Positions 7,721 through 16,700 of a stretch of DNA of 64,000 bases are shown here, one piece after another. Origin of the DNA: an uncultured Agathobacter sp. (GTDB lineage: Bacteria > Bacillota > Clostridia > Lachnospirales > Lachnospiraceae); assembly GCA_910587655.1 (NCBI GenBank), contig CAJUND010000002.1, positions 62,001 through 126,000 on the forward strand, written 5' to 3'. The notes beneath the pieces were generated by a model. The model did not search any database, had not been told where the DNA came from, and was given only the letters and a program-made list of their open reading frames with translations. How positions within the stretch are numbered: the stretch's first letter is position 1; every line of letters starts with the position of its first letter. A program made the translations under genes and the position numbers.

Positions 7721-9952
7721 ATGGAATCAAATATCATTCAGACCGAGTATTCGGAGCTGATGCAGAAATCATATATTGATTATGCCATGAGTGTTATTAT
7801 TGCCCGTGCGCTGCCGGATATCAGGGACGGCTTAAAGCCGGTGCAGCGCCGTACACTGTATGATATGTACGAGCTTGGCATCCGTTTTGACAAGCCGTAC
7901 AGGAAGAGCGCGCGTATTGTCGGTGATACCATGGGTAAATACCATCCGCACGGCGATTCCTCCATTTATGATGCGCTTGTTGTCATGGCGCAGGACTTTA
8001 AAAAAGGACTGCCCCTGGTGGACGGGCACGGAAACTTCGGTTCCATTGAAGGGGACGGCGCCGCAGCCATGCGTTATACGGAGGCAAGGCTCAAAAAGGT
8101 CACGCAGGAAGCGTATCTTGCCGACCTCGACAAGGACGTTGTGGATTTTGTGCCTAATTTTGATGAAACGGAAAAAGAACCGGCAGTACTTCCGGTCAAG
8201 GTTCCGAATCTGTTAATTAACGGTGCGGAGGGCATTGCAGTCGGCATGGCAACCTCGGTTCCGCCGCATAACTTCGGGGAAGTGATAGACGGGGTTATTG
8301 CCTATATGAAAAATCCGGATATCTCCACGGCGGAAATGATGCAGTATATTAAGGGACCGGATTTCCCGACAGGGGGCATTATTGCAAATAAGGATGACCT
8401 GCCTGCCATCTATGAATCCGGCATGGGAAAAATAAAAATCCGCGGAAAAATAGAAATTGAACAGGGGAAAGCGGGCAAAGAGCGTATGGTGATTACGGAA
8501 ATTCCGTATACCATGATTGGAGCAAATATCGGCAAGTTTTTAAATGATGTCTGTAATCTGGTGGAAACAAAAGCGACTTCTGATATCGTGGATATTACCA
8601 ACCAGTCCTCCAAGGAGGGTATCCGCATTGTTCTTGACCTGAAAAAAGGCGCGGATACGGAAGCCCTTTCCAACCTGCTTTACAAAAAAACAAAGCTGGA
8701 GGATACGTTTGGCGTCAATATGCTTGCAGTGGCGGACGGCAGGCCGGAAACCATGGGGCTGATTCCGGTCATCCGGCACCACGTACATTTCCAGTATGAA
8801 ATTGCAACCAGAAAATACAAAACTCTGCTTGCAAAAGAACTGGACAAAAAAGAAATCCAGGAAGGATTAATCCGTGCCTGCAACGTCATAGACCTTATCA
8901 TTGAAATTCTGCGCGGCAGCCGCAGTATTAAGGATGCGAAAGCATGCCTGACAGAAGGAAATACCGATAAGATTACGTTTAAAAACCCGTCCTCCGAGAT
9001 TATGGCGCAGCAGCTGAATTTCACGGAACGCCAGGCGCAGGCAATCCTTGAAATGCGCCTGTACAAGCTGATTGGGCTGGAAATAGAAGCGCTGATGAAA
9101 GAGCATGACGAAACCCTTGCAAACATTGGAAAATATGAGGATATCTTAGGGCACCGTTCCTCCATGGCAAAGGTAATTATGAAAGAGCTTACCGGCTTAA
9201 AAAAAGCCTATGGCAGCGGCAGAAGAACCGTGATAGACAATTTAAAGGAAGCGGTTGTGGAAGAAAAGAAGCTGGAGGAAATGGACGTTGTATTTTTAAT
9301 GGACCGTTTCGGCTATGCAAAAGTCATAGATACTTCTGTTTATGAGCGCAACAAAGAAACGGCGGATGCGGAGAACCGATATGTCTTTACCTGCAAAAAT
9401 ACGGACAGAATCTGTATTTTTACAGACAGCGGACAGCTTCATCTGTTAAAGGTGCTGGATCTGCCGTACGGGAAATTCCGTGACAAGGGAACGCCGGTGG
9501 ACAATGTATGCAATTATGACAGCAGCAGCGAGGACCTGGTGTTTATTGCCAGCCTGGAAGAGGTAAGTAACAGCCGTCTGGTATTTGCCACAAAGCAGGC
9601 AATGCTTAAGGTTGTGGACGGAATTGAGTTTGCCGTATCCAAAAAGACCACGGCAGCCACAAAGCTGGGCGAGGGGGATATGGTACTTTCGGTCCGGATT
9701 CTGGAAGAAAACGATACCCTTGTGATGCGCTCGTCAAAGGAAATGTTTCTTCGCATTGAATGCGCGCTGATTCCGCAGAAAAAAAAGAGCGCTGTGGGAG
9801 TACGCGGCATGAAGCTTTCTGCAGGGGATGAATTAAAAAATGTGTATTTACTGCATGAAGGGGACAGTGAGGAGGCTGAGGTAAACGGCAAAACCGTATC
9901 CTTAAGCAGGCTCCATATCGGAAACCGTGATACCAAAGGTGTAAAGAAATAA
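7721..9952 (+). CDS. parC: DNA topoisomerase IV subunit A (ParC-like)
   Basis: This 743-residue DNA-breaking subunit has the conserved start MSVIIARALPDIRDGLKPVQ, the HPHGDSSIYDAL helix and the catalytic tyrosine Tyr119 in AAMRYTEARL. The coiled-coil tower follows in the middle and a beta-pinwheel-like C-terminal domain from about residue 505. I do not find the QRRGGKG GyrA box in that domain, and the domain is short; both favour ParC over GyrA. In the quinolone-resistance region the usual Ser (S80) and acidic residue (D84) are present, so no classic resistance change is visible. It follows parE by 16 bp with GGAGGAAGAG as ribosome binding site, so the two subunits are co-transcribed. Confidence 0.87.
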   Translation: MESNIIQTEYSELMQKSYIDYAMSVIIARALPDIRDGLKPVQRRTLYDMYELGIRFDKPYRKSARIVGDTMGKYHPHGDSSIYDALVVMAQDFKKGLPLVDGHGNFGSIEGDGAAAMRYTEARLKKVTQEAYLADLDKDVVDFVPNFDETEKEPAVLPVKVPNLLINGAEGIAVGMATSVPPHNFGEVIDGVIAYMKNPDISTAEMMQYIKGPDFPTGGIIANKDDLPAIYESGMGKIKIRGKIEIEQGKAGKERMVITEIPYTMIGANIGKFLNDVCNLVETKATSDIVDITNQSSKEGIRIVLDLKKGADTEALSNLLYKKTKLEDTFGVNMLAVADGRPETMGLIPVIRHHVHFQYEIATRKYKTLLAKELDKKEIQEGLIRACNVIDLIIEILRGSRSIKDAKACLTEGNTDKITFKNPSSEIMAQQLNFTERQAQAILEMRLYKLIGLEIEALMKEHDETLANIGKYEDILGHRSSMAKVIMKELTGLKKAYGSGRRTVIDNLKEAVVEEKKLEEMDVVFLMDRFGYAKVIDTSVYERNKETADAENRYVFTCKNTDRICIFTDSGQLHLLKVLDLPYGKFRDKGTPVDNVCNYDSSSEDLVFIASLEEVSNSRLVFATKQAMLKVVDGIEFAVSKKTTAATKLGEGDMVLSVRILEENDTLVMRSSKEMFLRIECALIPQKKKSAVGVRGMKLSAGDELKNVYLLHEGDSEEAEVNGKTVSLSRLHIGNRDTKGVKK

Positions 9953-9961
9953 AAATTATGG

Positions 9962-9990
9962 TTTACATTCAGGAAAAAATGCGGTAATAT
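9962..9990 (+). promoter_or_regulatory. Sigma-A type promoter of the folT riboswitch transcript
   Basis: TTTACA (9962-9967) and TAATAT (9985-9990) are separated by 17 bp. The expected transcription start near 9997 lies about 25 nt before the THF aptamer. Confidence 0.65.
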
Positions 9991-10020
9991 ATGCAGTGTA
10001 TTAAAAAATTTAAATGAAAT

Positions 10021-10117
10021 GCAGAGTAGGTACCGAAGCGTTAAGTGCCCGGTGAACAGGGAGTTGTCACCGGGACGAAAAGACTGTTCTTGCGGTTTCG
10101 GTACCGCATCCCGCTGC
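10021..10117 (+). ncRNA. Tetrahydrofolate (THF) riboswitch aptamer
   Basis: The leader of folT matches the THF-I riboswitch layout. P1 pairs GCAG (10021-10024) with CTGC (10114-10117). P2 pairs GGTACCGAA (10029-10037) with TTCGGTACC (10097-10105). P3 pairs CCCGGTGA (10048-10055) with TCACCGGG (10067-10074). The conserved joining segments AGAGTAG and GCGTTAAGTG are present at the right places. THF riboswitches bind reduced folates and repress folate uptake or synthesis. The next gene is a folate transporter S component and the one after it is folC, so ligand and targets agree. Confidence 0.92.
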
Positions 10118-10130
10118 TACATAAGAGCAT

Positions 10131-10169
10131 TACCTCCTGTGTAGTGAAAAGGAAACTGCAAAGGAGGTA
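10131..10169 (+). promoter_or_regulatory. Anti-Shine-Dalgarno hairpin (expression platform of the THF riboswitch)
   Basis: TACCTCCT (10131-10138) is exactly complementary to AGGAGGTA (10162-10169), the ribosome binding site of folT. This stem would hide the start region, and no U-run follows it, so control is most likely at translation initiation (inference). How ligand binding shifts this pairing cannot be resolved by eye. Confidence 0.75.
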
Positions 10170-10174
10170 TTATT

Positions 10175-10726
10175 ATGTCAAAAATCAAAAACACAAAAAC
10201 ACTTACCACCTGCGCCATGCTGGTTGCACTGGCGGTTATTCTGGGATTTTTCAGAATTCCGGTCACAAACATCATTGAAATCCGGTTTGGAAGCCTGCCG
10301 CTTGCGGTTGCGGGTTCCTTTTACGGACCTGCGGTTGCGGGGATTGTGGGAGGAATTTCGGATATTCTTGCCTTTGCGGTAAAACCGACCGGGCCGTTTT
10401 TTCCGGGCTTTACCATTTCCTCCATTCTGTCTGCGGTAATTTTTGGACTGGTACTTAGACGGAAAAACCAGGATGTGACGGCATGGCGGATCATTCTTGC
10501 TGAAATTCTGCACACATTCCTGGTGGGGCTTCTGTTAAACAGCTATAATCTGTTTTTGCTCTACGGAAGTCCGGCAGGAACAGGCATGACAGGATATCTT
10601 GCTATTTTAAGTTCCCGTCTGTTAAAGGAGCTTGTGATGTTTCCGGTGAATACCGTGCTTCTTTTCATGGTATTAAAACCGCTGCGTTATGTGGAAAAAT
10701 ACGTTCTGCAGGATGCGCATTCATGA
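10175..10726 (+). CDS. folT: Folate ECF transporter S component FolT
   Basis: This 183-residue membrane protein is the substrate-binding S component of an energy-coupling-factor transporter for folates. It has about six hydrophobic segments and the S-component features: a basic start (MSKIKNTKTLTTCAMLVAL), the FRIPVTNIIEIRFGSLPLAV loop near residue 30, the GPAVAGIVGGISDILAF segment near residue 50 and the KPTGPFFPGFT loop near residue 70. The THF riboswitch directly upstream supports folate rather than another vitamin. The shared EcfA1-EcfA2-EcfT module is not in this window and must be elsewhere. The stop overlaps the folC start by 4 nt (ATGA). Confidence 0.9.
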   Translation: MSKIKNTKTLTTCAMLVALAVILGFFRIPVTNIIEIRFGSLPLAVAGSFYGPAVAGIVGGISDILAFAVKPTGPFFPGFTISSILSAVIFGLVLRRKNQDVTAWRIILAEILHTFLVGLLLNSYNLFLLYGSPAGTGMTGYLAILSSRLLKELVMFPVNTVLLFMVLKPLRYVEKYVLQDAHS

Positions 10727-12018
10727 GCATGGATTACGGACAGGCAGAGGAATACTTAAAGAGCCTTCCGGTGTTTTCCCCCGCTGCGGTAACAGCCGGG
10801 GAGCAGACTATTAATTTAGACAGCATCCGTATTCTGTTAAAGCGTCTGGGCAGTCCGGAACAGAAGCTTGCATATATCCATGTGGCAGGAACAAACGGCA
10901 AAGGCTCTGTCTGTGCGTTCCTTAACAAGATACTGACAGAGTGCGGAATCAGGACGGGATGCTTTACTTCCCCTGCGCTGCGAAGTTTTACAGAGTGTAT
11001 CCGTGTAAACGGCGCGGAAATTGAAAAAGCCGCCGCCGGGCGGCTTTTGTCCATTGTAAAGGAAGAGGCTGAGGGGATGCGTATGGACGGATACCGTTTT
11101 CCTTCCGAGTTTGAACAGATGCTTGCGCTGGCATTTTTGTATTTCACCGAACAAAACTGTGCTCTGGTAATTCTGGAAACCGGGCTTGGAGGAACATCTG
11201 ACGCCACAAATGTCATTCCTGCACCGGAGCTTGCCGTGATTACTGCCATAAGCTTCGACCATATGCAGCTTCTAGGCAGCACATTAGCTGCCATTGCCGC
11301 ACAGAAGGCGGGTATTATAAAAGAAAACACCACGGTACTGTCCGCTTTGCAGGAGCCGGAGGTGATAAATGTCATCGCAGATGCATGTGAAAAAACCTCC
11401 TCAGTCCTTACGATCGCGCGCCCTCCTGTCCGGACAGGGGGGAATCTCAACGGACAGACGTTTTACTTAAAGGAGCTGGGCAGCTTCCAGATACCGTTTG
11501 CCGCGGATTACCAGGTGGATAATGCAGTGCTTGCGATAGAAGCGGCATTACAGTTACAGAAAAAAGGTTATCCGGTGGACATGCAGTCCATCAGGCAGGG
11601 ACTGCTCCATACCCGCTGGCAGGGGCGGTTTGAAATAAAAAGAACAGAGCCGCCGCTTATCGTGGACGGCGGTCATAATGTGCAGGGGATGGAGGCGCTG
11701 GCACGCAATCTGCGCAGGCTGTTTGGCGGCAGAAAGATTTATTTTGTGACGGGTGTTTTTGCGGACAAGCAGTACAGGGAAATGATGGCGGAGCTTCTTC
11801 CCCTTGCAGCAAAGTTTTTTACCGTCACCCCCCCGTCAGGACGTGCGCTGGACAGTAAGCAGCTGGCGGAATATTTACGCACGCAGGGCGCCGCGGCTGA
11901 GCCGGTCAGAAGTGTTCCCCTTGCCGTTTCCATGGCAGAAAAGGAAGCGGGAAATGCGGTGTGTGTGTGCGGCTCGCTGTCATTTCTGGCAGAAATTAAC
12001 GATTACATAAAGGAGTAA
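10723..12018 (+). CDS. folC: Bifunctional folylpolyglutamate synthase / dihydrofolate synthase FolC
   Basis: FolC adds glutamate to (dihydro)folates, which traps them in the cell; it is a natural partner for folate uptake by FolT. The 431-residue protein has the Mur-ligase-like P-loop HVAGTNGKGSVCAFL near residue 47, the LETGLGGTSDATN segment near residue 144, SFDHMQLLGSTLAAIAAQKAGI, and the C-terminal ligase domain with WQGRFEI and VDGGHNVQGMEAL. The ATG at 10723 overlaps the folT stop; a second ATG lies two codons on. Expression is presumably under the THF riboswitch through coupling with folT. Confidence 0.93.
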   Translation: MSMDYGQAEEYLKSLPVFSPAAVTAGEQTINLDSIRILLKRLGSPEQKLAYIHVAGTNGKGSVCAFLNKILTECGIRTGCFTSPALRSFTECIRVNGAEIEKAAAGRLLSIVKEEAEGMRMDGYRFPSEFEQMLALAFLYFTEQNCALVILETGLGGTSDATNVIPAPELAVITAISFDHMQLLGSTLAAIAAQKAGIIKENTTVLSALQEPEVINVIADACEKTSSVLTIARPPVRTGGNLNGQTFYLKELGSFQIPFAADYQVDNAVLAIEAALQLQKKGYPVDMQSIRQGLLHTRWQGRFEIKRTEPPLIVDGGHNVQGMEALARNLRRLFGGRKIYFVTGVFADKQYREMMAELLPLAAKFFTVTPPSGRALDSKQLAEYLRTQGAAAEPVRSVPLAVSMAEKEAGNAVCVCGSLSFLAEINDYIKE

Positions 12019-12021
12019 ACC

Positions 12022-12672
12022 ATGAGGGCAGTTTTATTTGATCTGGACGGAACACTGGTTGATTCCTCCCAGGGAATCACAAGATCCGTACAGTATGCAT
12101 TAAAGCATTTCGGGATTGAGGAAACAGATATAGCAAAGCTGTATTCATTTATCGGACCGCCGCTGTTTGAAAACTTTAAAAGGCAGTATCAGTTTTCCGA
12201 CGAGCAGGCAGGGGAAGCAGTAAAAAAGTACCGGGAGCGTTACAATGAAACCGGCATCTTTGAATGCAGCCTGTATCCAAGGGCCGCGCACTGTATCCGG
12301 ACCTTAAAGGGGGAGGGATACCTGATTGGACTCGCAAGCTCCAAGCCTGAAATCTTCTGCAAAAGGATTCTCGGACATTTTGGAATACTGGACTTGTTTG
12401 ACGAGGTGGTGGGAGATACCATGGACGGAAAACGATCTTCCAAAAGGCAGGTGCTGGAGGAAATATTTGGCCGCTGGAGCCGGATTGAAAAGGAGTCCAT
12501 GTGCCTGGTCGGGGATACTGTATTTGACGTCAAAGGCGCAAAGGAAGTGGATATTCCCTGCGTTGTGGTTACATACGGGTTCGGTGACCTGGAAGAAATG
12601 AAAGAGGCCGGTGCGGATGCCGTCTGCCACAGTATGGACGAGCTTCCGGAGGTTTTGGGGAAGCTGTTATGA
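12022..12672 (+). CDS. HAD-superfamily hydrolase, phosphoglycolate-phosphatase-like
   Basis: The 216-residue protein is a subfamily IA HAD phosphatase. Motif I is LFDLDGTLVDS (residues 5-15), the alpha-helical cap follows, motif II is GLASSKPE, and the last acidic motif is CLVGDTVFDVKGAK. It starts 3 nt after folC and overlaps the next gene by 4 nt, so it belongs to the folate operon physically. Its substrate cannot be told from sequence. Phosphoglycolate, nucleotides or pyrophosphate are all possible for this group, so I give no symbol. Confidence 0.85.
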   Translation: MRAVLFDLDGTLVDSSQGITRSVQYALKHFGIEETDIAKLYSFIGPPLFENFKRQYQFSDEQAGEAVKKYRERYNETGIFECSLYPRAAHCIRTLKGEGYLIGLASSKPEIFCKRILGHFGILDLFDEVVGDTMDGKRSSKRQVLEEIFGRWSRIEKESMCLVGDTVFDVKGAKEVDIPCVVVTYGFGDLEEMKEAGADAVCHSMDELPEVLGKLL

Positions 12673-13460
12673 AGGACGAGAGATTACCGGTAAAAATCTG
12701 GTACATTTTATATCCGTTCCTGTTTTATTATGCCGTGATGTTAAGCATTATGACGCTTTTGCAGATGGCAGCCGGGACGGGGAAGGAACACTATGTCCAG
12801 TGCCAGATGGCTGCGAGTTTTGTTACCATTTTTTTTATGCTGCCGTTTTACCGGCAGGATGCGGCTCTTTCCGGAAAGACAAAGGAAAAGCTTTGTGTGA
12901 CAAAAGAGAAACTGTTTCATGTACTTGCGGCTGTGTTGATTACCATCTGTATTGGTACGGCGTTAAACAATATCATTTCCATGACGCCGCTGGTGGAGAT
13001 TTCAAAAGGCTACCAGGAGGCGAATGAGGGATTTTACGGAAGCACGCTGGCGTTCGAGCTGGTTTCCTCGGCGGTATTTACTCCGGTTCTGGAGGAGCTG
13101 GTATTCCGGGGAATTCTGTTTACCCGGTTAAAAAGCATGATGCCGCGTGTTATGGCGGTCATTTTATCGTCATTCATATTTGCCGTTATACATTTTAATA
13201 TTGTGCAGTTTATCTATGCACTGATGATCGGAATTCTGCTTGCAGTACTGATGGAGTGTGCTGGGAATCTGTATGCAGCGGCTGCCGGGCATATGGCAGT
13301 CAATGCCCTTGCCGTCCTGCGGACGGAAACGGGGCTGCTTGGGCAGACAGTGGCAGGAGATGTATTTTCCTGGAGCGTGTCACTGATATTGCTTGTTATA
13401 GGAATGATTCTGCTTTACATCTATATTTATTACCTGAAAAATACCAGAAAAATTGTGTGA
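12669..13460 (+). CDS. CPBP-family intramembrane glutamic endopeptidase
   Basis: The 263-residue protein has about seven to eight membrane segments and the three motifs of the CPBP (Abi/Rce1-like) protease family. These are EELVFRG, with the Glu-Glu pair at residues 142-143 and Arg147, then FAVIHFN, and finally GHMAVNALAVL with the late Asn. The catalytic Glu and His are therefore intact. Family members process prenylated or other membrane proteins, or protect against self-made bacteriocins. No bacteriocin gene is nearby, so the substrate is unknown. The ATG overlaps the HAD gene stop by 4 nt, making it the last gene of the folT operon. Confidence 0.87.
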   Translation: MKDERLPVKIWYILYPFLFYYAVMLSIMTLLQMAAGTGKEHYVQCQMAASFVTIFFMLPFYRQDAALSGKTKEKLCVTKEKLFHVLAAVLITICIGTALNNIISMTPLVEISKGYQEANEGFYGSTLAFELVSSAVFTPVLEELVFRGILFTRLKSMMPRVMAVILSSFIFAVIHFNIVQFIYALMIGILLAVLMECAGNLYAAAAGHMAVNALAVLRTETGLLGQTVAGDVFSWSVSLILLVIGMILLYIYIYYLKNTRKIV

Positions 13461-13496
13461 AAAATAAAGAAAATTTGATTTTCCGATGTAGAACAG

Positions 13497-13531
13497 GCAT
13501 AATTTTTGAAAAAAGTTTTCAAAAATTATGC
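13497..13531. repeat. Perfect 16-bp inverted repeat upstream of gltB
   Basis: GCATAATTTTTGAAAA (13497-13512) and TTTTCAAAAATTATGC (13516-13531) are exact reverse complements around the trinucleotide AAG. The element is about 115 bp before the gltB -35. There is no GC-rich stem or following T-run typical of a terminator, so an operator is possible (inference). The rest of the 260-bp gap is AT-rich with no ORF. Confidence 0.8.
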
Positions 13532-13644
13532 ATGTTATTGTTTATAAAATCCTTTTTAGAACAGAAAATAACCCATAATTATCTGTTTTAACTTCTTGTT
13601 TTTATTAGATGTCAGATTATCAGACTATTTAAAGAAAAAAGTGG

Positions 13645-13674
13645 TTTACAAGTGTGCGCGCATGGTAGTAAAAT
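13645..13674 (+). promoter_or_regulatory. Sigma-A type promoter of gltBD
   Basis: TTTACA (13645-13650) and TAAAAT (13669-13674) are 18 bp apart. The start would fall near 13681, giving a leader of about 40 nt with AAGGAAGGAG as ribosome binding site. Confidence 0.6.
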
Positions 13675-13720
13675 AAATAACAGTTAGAGATGAGCTGACG
13701 TTCAAAGGAAGGAGTAACAG

Positions 13721-16700
13721 ATGAAAGCACAGAAAAAAGGATTATATGATCCAAGGTTCGAGCATGATAACTGCGGAATCGGTGCAGTTGTAAATATTAA
13801 GGGAATCAAGACGCACCAGACCGTTTTAAATGCGTTAAAAATTGTCGAGAATTTAAAGCACAGGGCAGGAAAAGACGCGGACGGCAAGACGGGCGACGGC
13901 GTGGGTATTTTATTCCAGATTTCCCACAAGTTTTTTAAGAAGGCTGTGAAGCCGCTGGGAATTGAGCTTGGGGAGGAACGGGATTACGGAATTGGAATGT
14001 TCTTTTTTCCGCAGGATGAGTTAAAGCTCAACCAGGCGAAAAAAATGTTTGAGGTCATTGTCAGCAAAGAGGGTATGGAATTTCTGGGCTGGAGGGAAGT
14101 ACCGACTGTGCCGGAGAGTCTTTCCTGTAAGGCAAGGGACTGTATGCCGAAAATTATGCAGGCGTTTATCAAAAGACCGGAGGAAGTGGAACGGGGGCTG
14201 GATTTCGACCGCAAGCTGTATGTAGTACGGCGTGTGTTTGAACAGTCCAATGATGACAGTTATGTGGTTTCCCTTTCCAGCAGGACCATCGTTTACAAGG
14301 GAATGTTTTTAGTAGAGCAGCTCCGCCAGTTTTTCCCGGATTTGCAGGATGAGGATTATGAATCTGCAATTGCAACCGTGCATTCCAGGTTTTCCACCAA
14401 TACCAATCCGAGCTGGGAGCGTGCGCATCCGAACCGCTTTATCGTACATAACGGAGAGATTAATACCATCCGCGGAAATGCGGACAAGATGCTTGCCCGT
14501 GAGGAAACCATGGCTTCCGGAAAGCTGCGCGGCGAGTTTCAGAAGGTGCTTCCGGTTGTCAATACCGAAGGCTCCGATTCGGCTATGCTTGACAATACGC
14601 TCGAATTTCTGGTAATGAGCGGCATGGAGCTTCCGCTTGCGGTTATGATTATGATACCGGAACCGTGGGCAAACAATGACATTATGTCACAGAAGAAGAA
14701 GGATTTTTACCAGTATTATGCAACCATGATGGAGCCGTGGGACGGACCGGCTTCCATCCTGTTTTCCGATGGTGACATTATGGGTGCGGTGCTGGACAGA
14801 AACGGACTCAGGCCGTCCCGTTACTATATTACGGATGATGACTACCTGGTTCTTTCCTCAGAGGTCGGGGTGCTTGATATCGACCCGACAAAGATTGTGG
14901 CAAAAGACAGGCTGCGTCCGGGAAAAATGCTTCTGGTGGATACCGTGGCGGGACGCGTCATAGATGATGATGAGTTAAAGGAAAAATATGCGGGTAAGCG
15001 TCCGTACGGCGAGTGGCTTGACAGAAACATCGTCATGCTTAAGGATTTAAAAATTCCAAACGAACGTGTGCCGGAATATACGGATGAGGAACGCCAGAGA
15101 ATGCAGCGTGCGTTTGGCTTTACCTATGAGTCTTTAAAGGATTCCATACTGCCGATGGCAAAAAACGGTGTGGAAGGAACAGCCGCAATGGGAACGGATA
15201 CCCCGCTTGCAGCGCTATCCGGAAACCGTGAGCCGCTGTTTAACTATTTTAAGCAGCTGTTTGCGCAGGTAACCAATCCTCCCATTGACTCAATCCGTGA
15301 GGAAATTGTGACCTCAACCACGGTTTATATCGGCTCAGCCGGAAACCTGCTGGAGGAAAAGCCGGAAAACTGCAAGGTATTACGCATTAACAATCCGATT
15401 CTCACCAATACGGATTTAATGAAAATCCGCAGCATGAAGGTGGAAGGATTTAAGATAGAAACGATTTCCATTATCTATTACAAGAATACCAGCCTGGAAA
15501 AGGCGATTGACCGGATGTATATTGAGGCGGACCGTGCGTTCCGTGACGGTGCGAATATCCTGATTCTGTCAGACCGCGGGGTGGACGACAACCATGTTGC
15601 AATCCCTTCGCTGCTTGCGGTATCCGCATTACAGCAGTACCTTGTAAAAACAAAAAAGCGTACTTCCCTTTCCCTGATTCTGGAATCCGGCGAGCCGCGC
15701 GAGGTGCATCATTTTGCAACGCTGCTTGGTTTCGGTGCAACGGCAATCAACCCGTATCTGGCGCAGGATACGGTAAAGCAGCTGGTAGACGAGCATATGC
15801 TGGATAAGGATTACTATGCGGCAATAGATGATTACAATCAGGCGGTAATCGGCGGTATTGTAAAAATAGCAGCCAAAATGGGAATTTCCACCATCCAGTC
15901 CTACCAGGGTTCCAAGATATTTGAAGCGCTTGGCATTAATCATGAAGTAATTGATAAATATTTCACCAATACGGTCAGCAGGATTGGCGGTATCGGCATT
16001 AAGGATATCGAAGATGATGTAAACCAGCTTCATTCCTCCGCCTACGATCCGCTGGGACTGGAAACGGATGTGACATTAGACAGCAAGGGACGCCACAAAA
16101 TGAGAAGCGGCGCGGATGCGCATCTTTACAATCCGGCAACCATCCATCTGTTACAGCAGTCCTCCATGCGCGGGGATTACGGGCTGTTCAAGCAGTACAC
16201 AAAACTGGTGGACGAGGAGCAGAAGCATACGAATATCCGCGGACTGATGGATTTTCATTACCCGAAAAAGGGCATCAACATCGATGAAGTCGAAAGCGTG
16301 GATTCCATCGTGACAAGGTTTAAAACCGGTGCGATGTCTTACGGCTCCATTTCCAAGGAGGCGCACGAAACGCTGGCGATTGCCATGAACAACCTGCATG
16401 GAAAGTCCAATACCGGGGAGGGCGGCGAGGATAAGGACCGCCTGACAATTGGAAAAGATGGACTGAACCGCTGTTCCGCAATCAAACAGGTGGCGAGCGG
16501 ACGTTTCGGTGTAACGAGCCGTTACTTAACAAGCGCGCAGGAAATCCAGATTAAAATGGCGCAGGGCGCAAAACCGGGGGAGGGCGGACATCTGCCGGGC
16601 AAGAAGGTATATCCGTGGATTGCAAAGACAAGACTGTCCACACCGGGCGTATCTCTGATTTCCCCGCCGCCGCACCATGATATTTATTCCATTGAGGATT

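Noticed and set aside
5791..9952. Gyrase gyrB-gyrA pair
   Set aside because: The A subunit lacks the GyrA box (QRRGGKG) and the locus lacks recF/dnaN neighbours, so topoisomerase IV is favoured.
10045..10278. Alternative + strand frame of 77 codons over the THF riboswitch
   Set aside because: It lies in the aptamer and in another frame of folT; no ribosome binding site.
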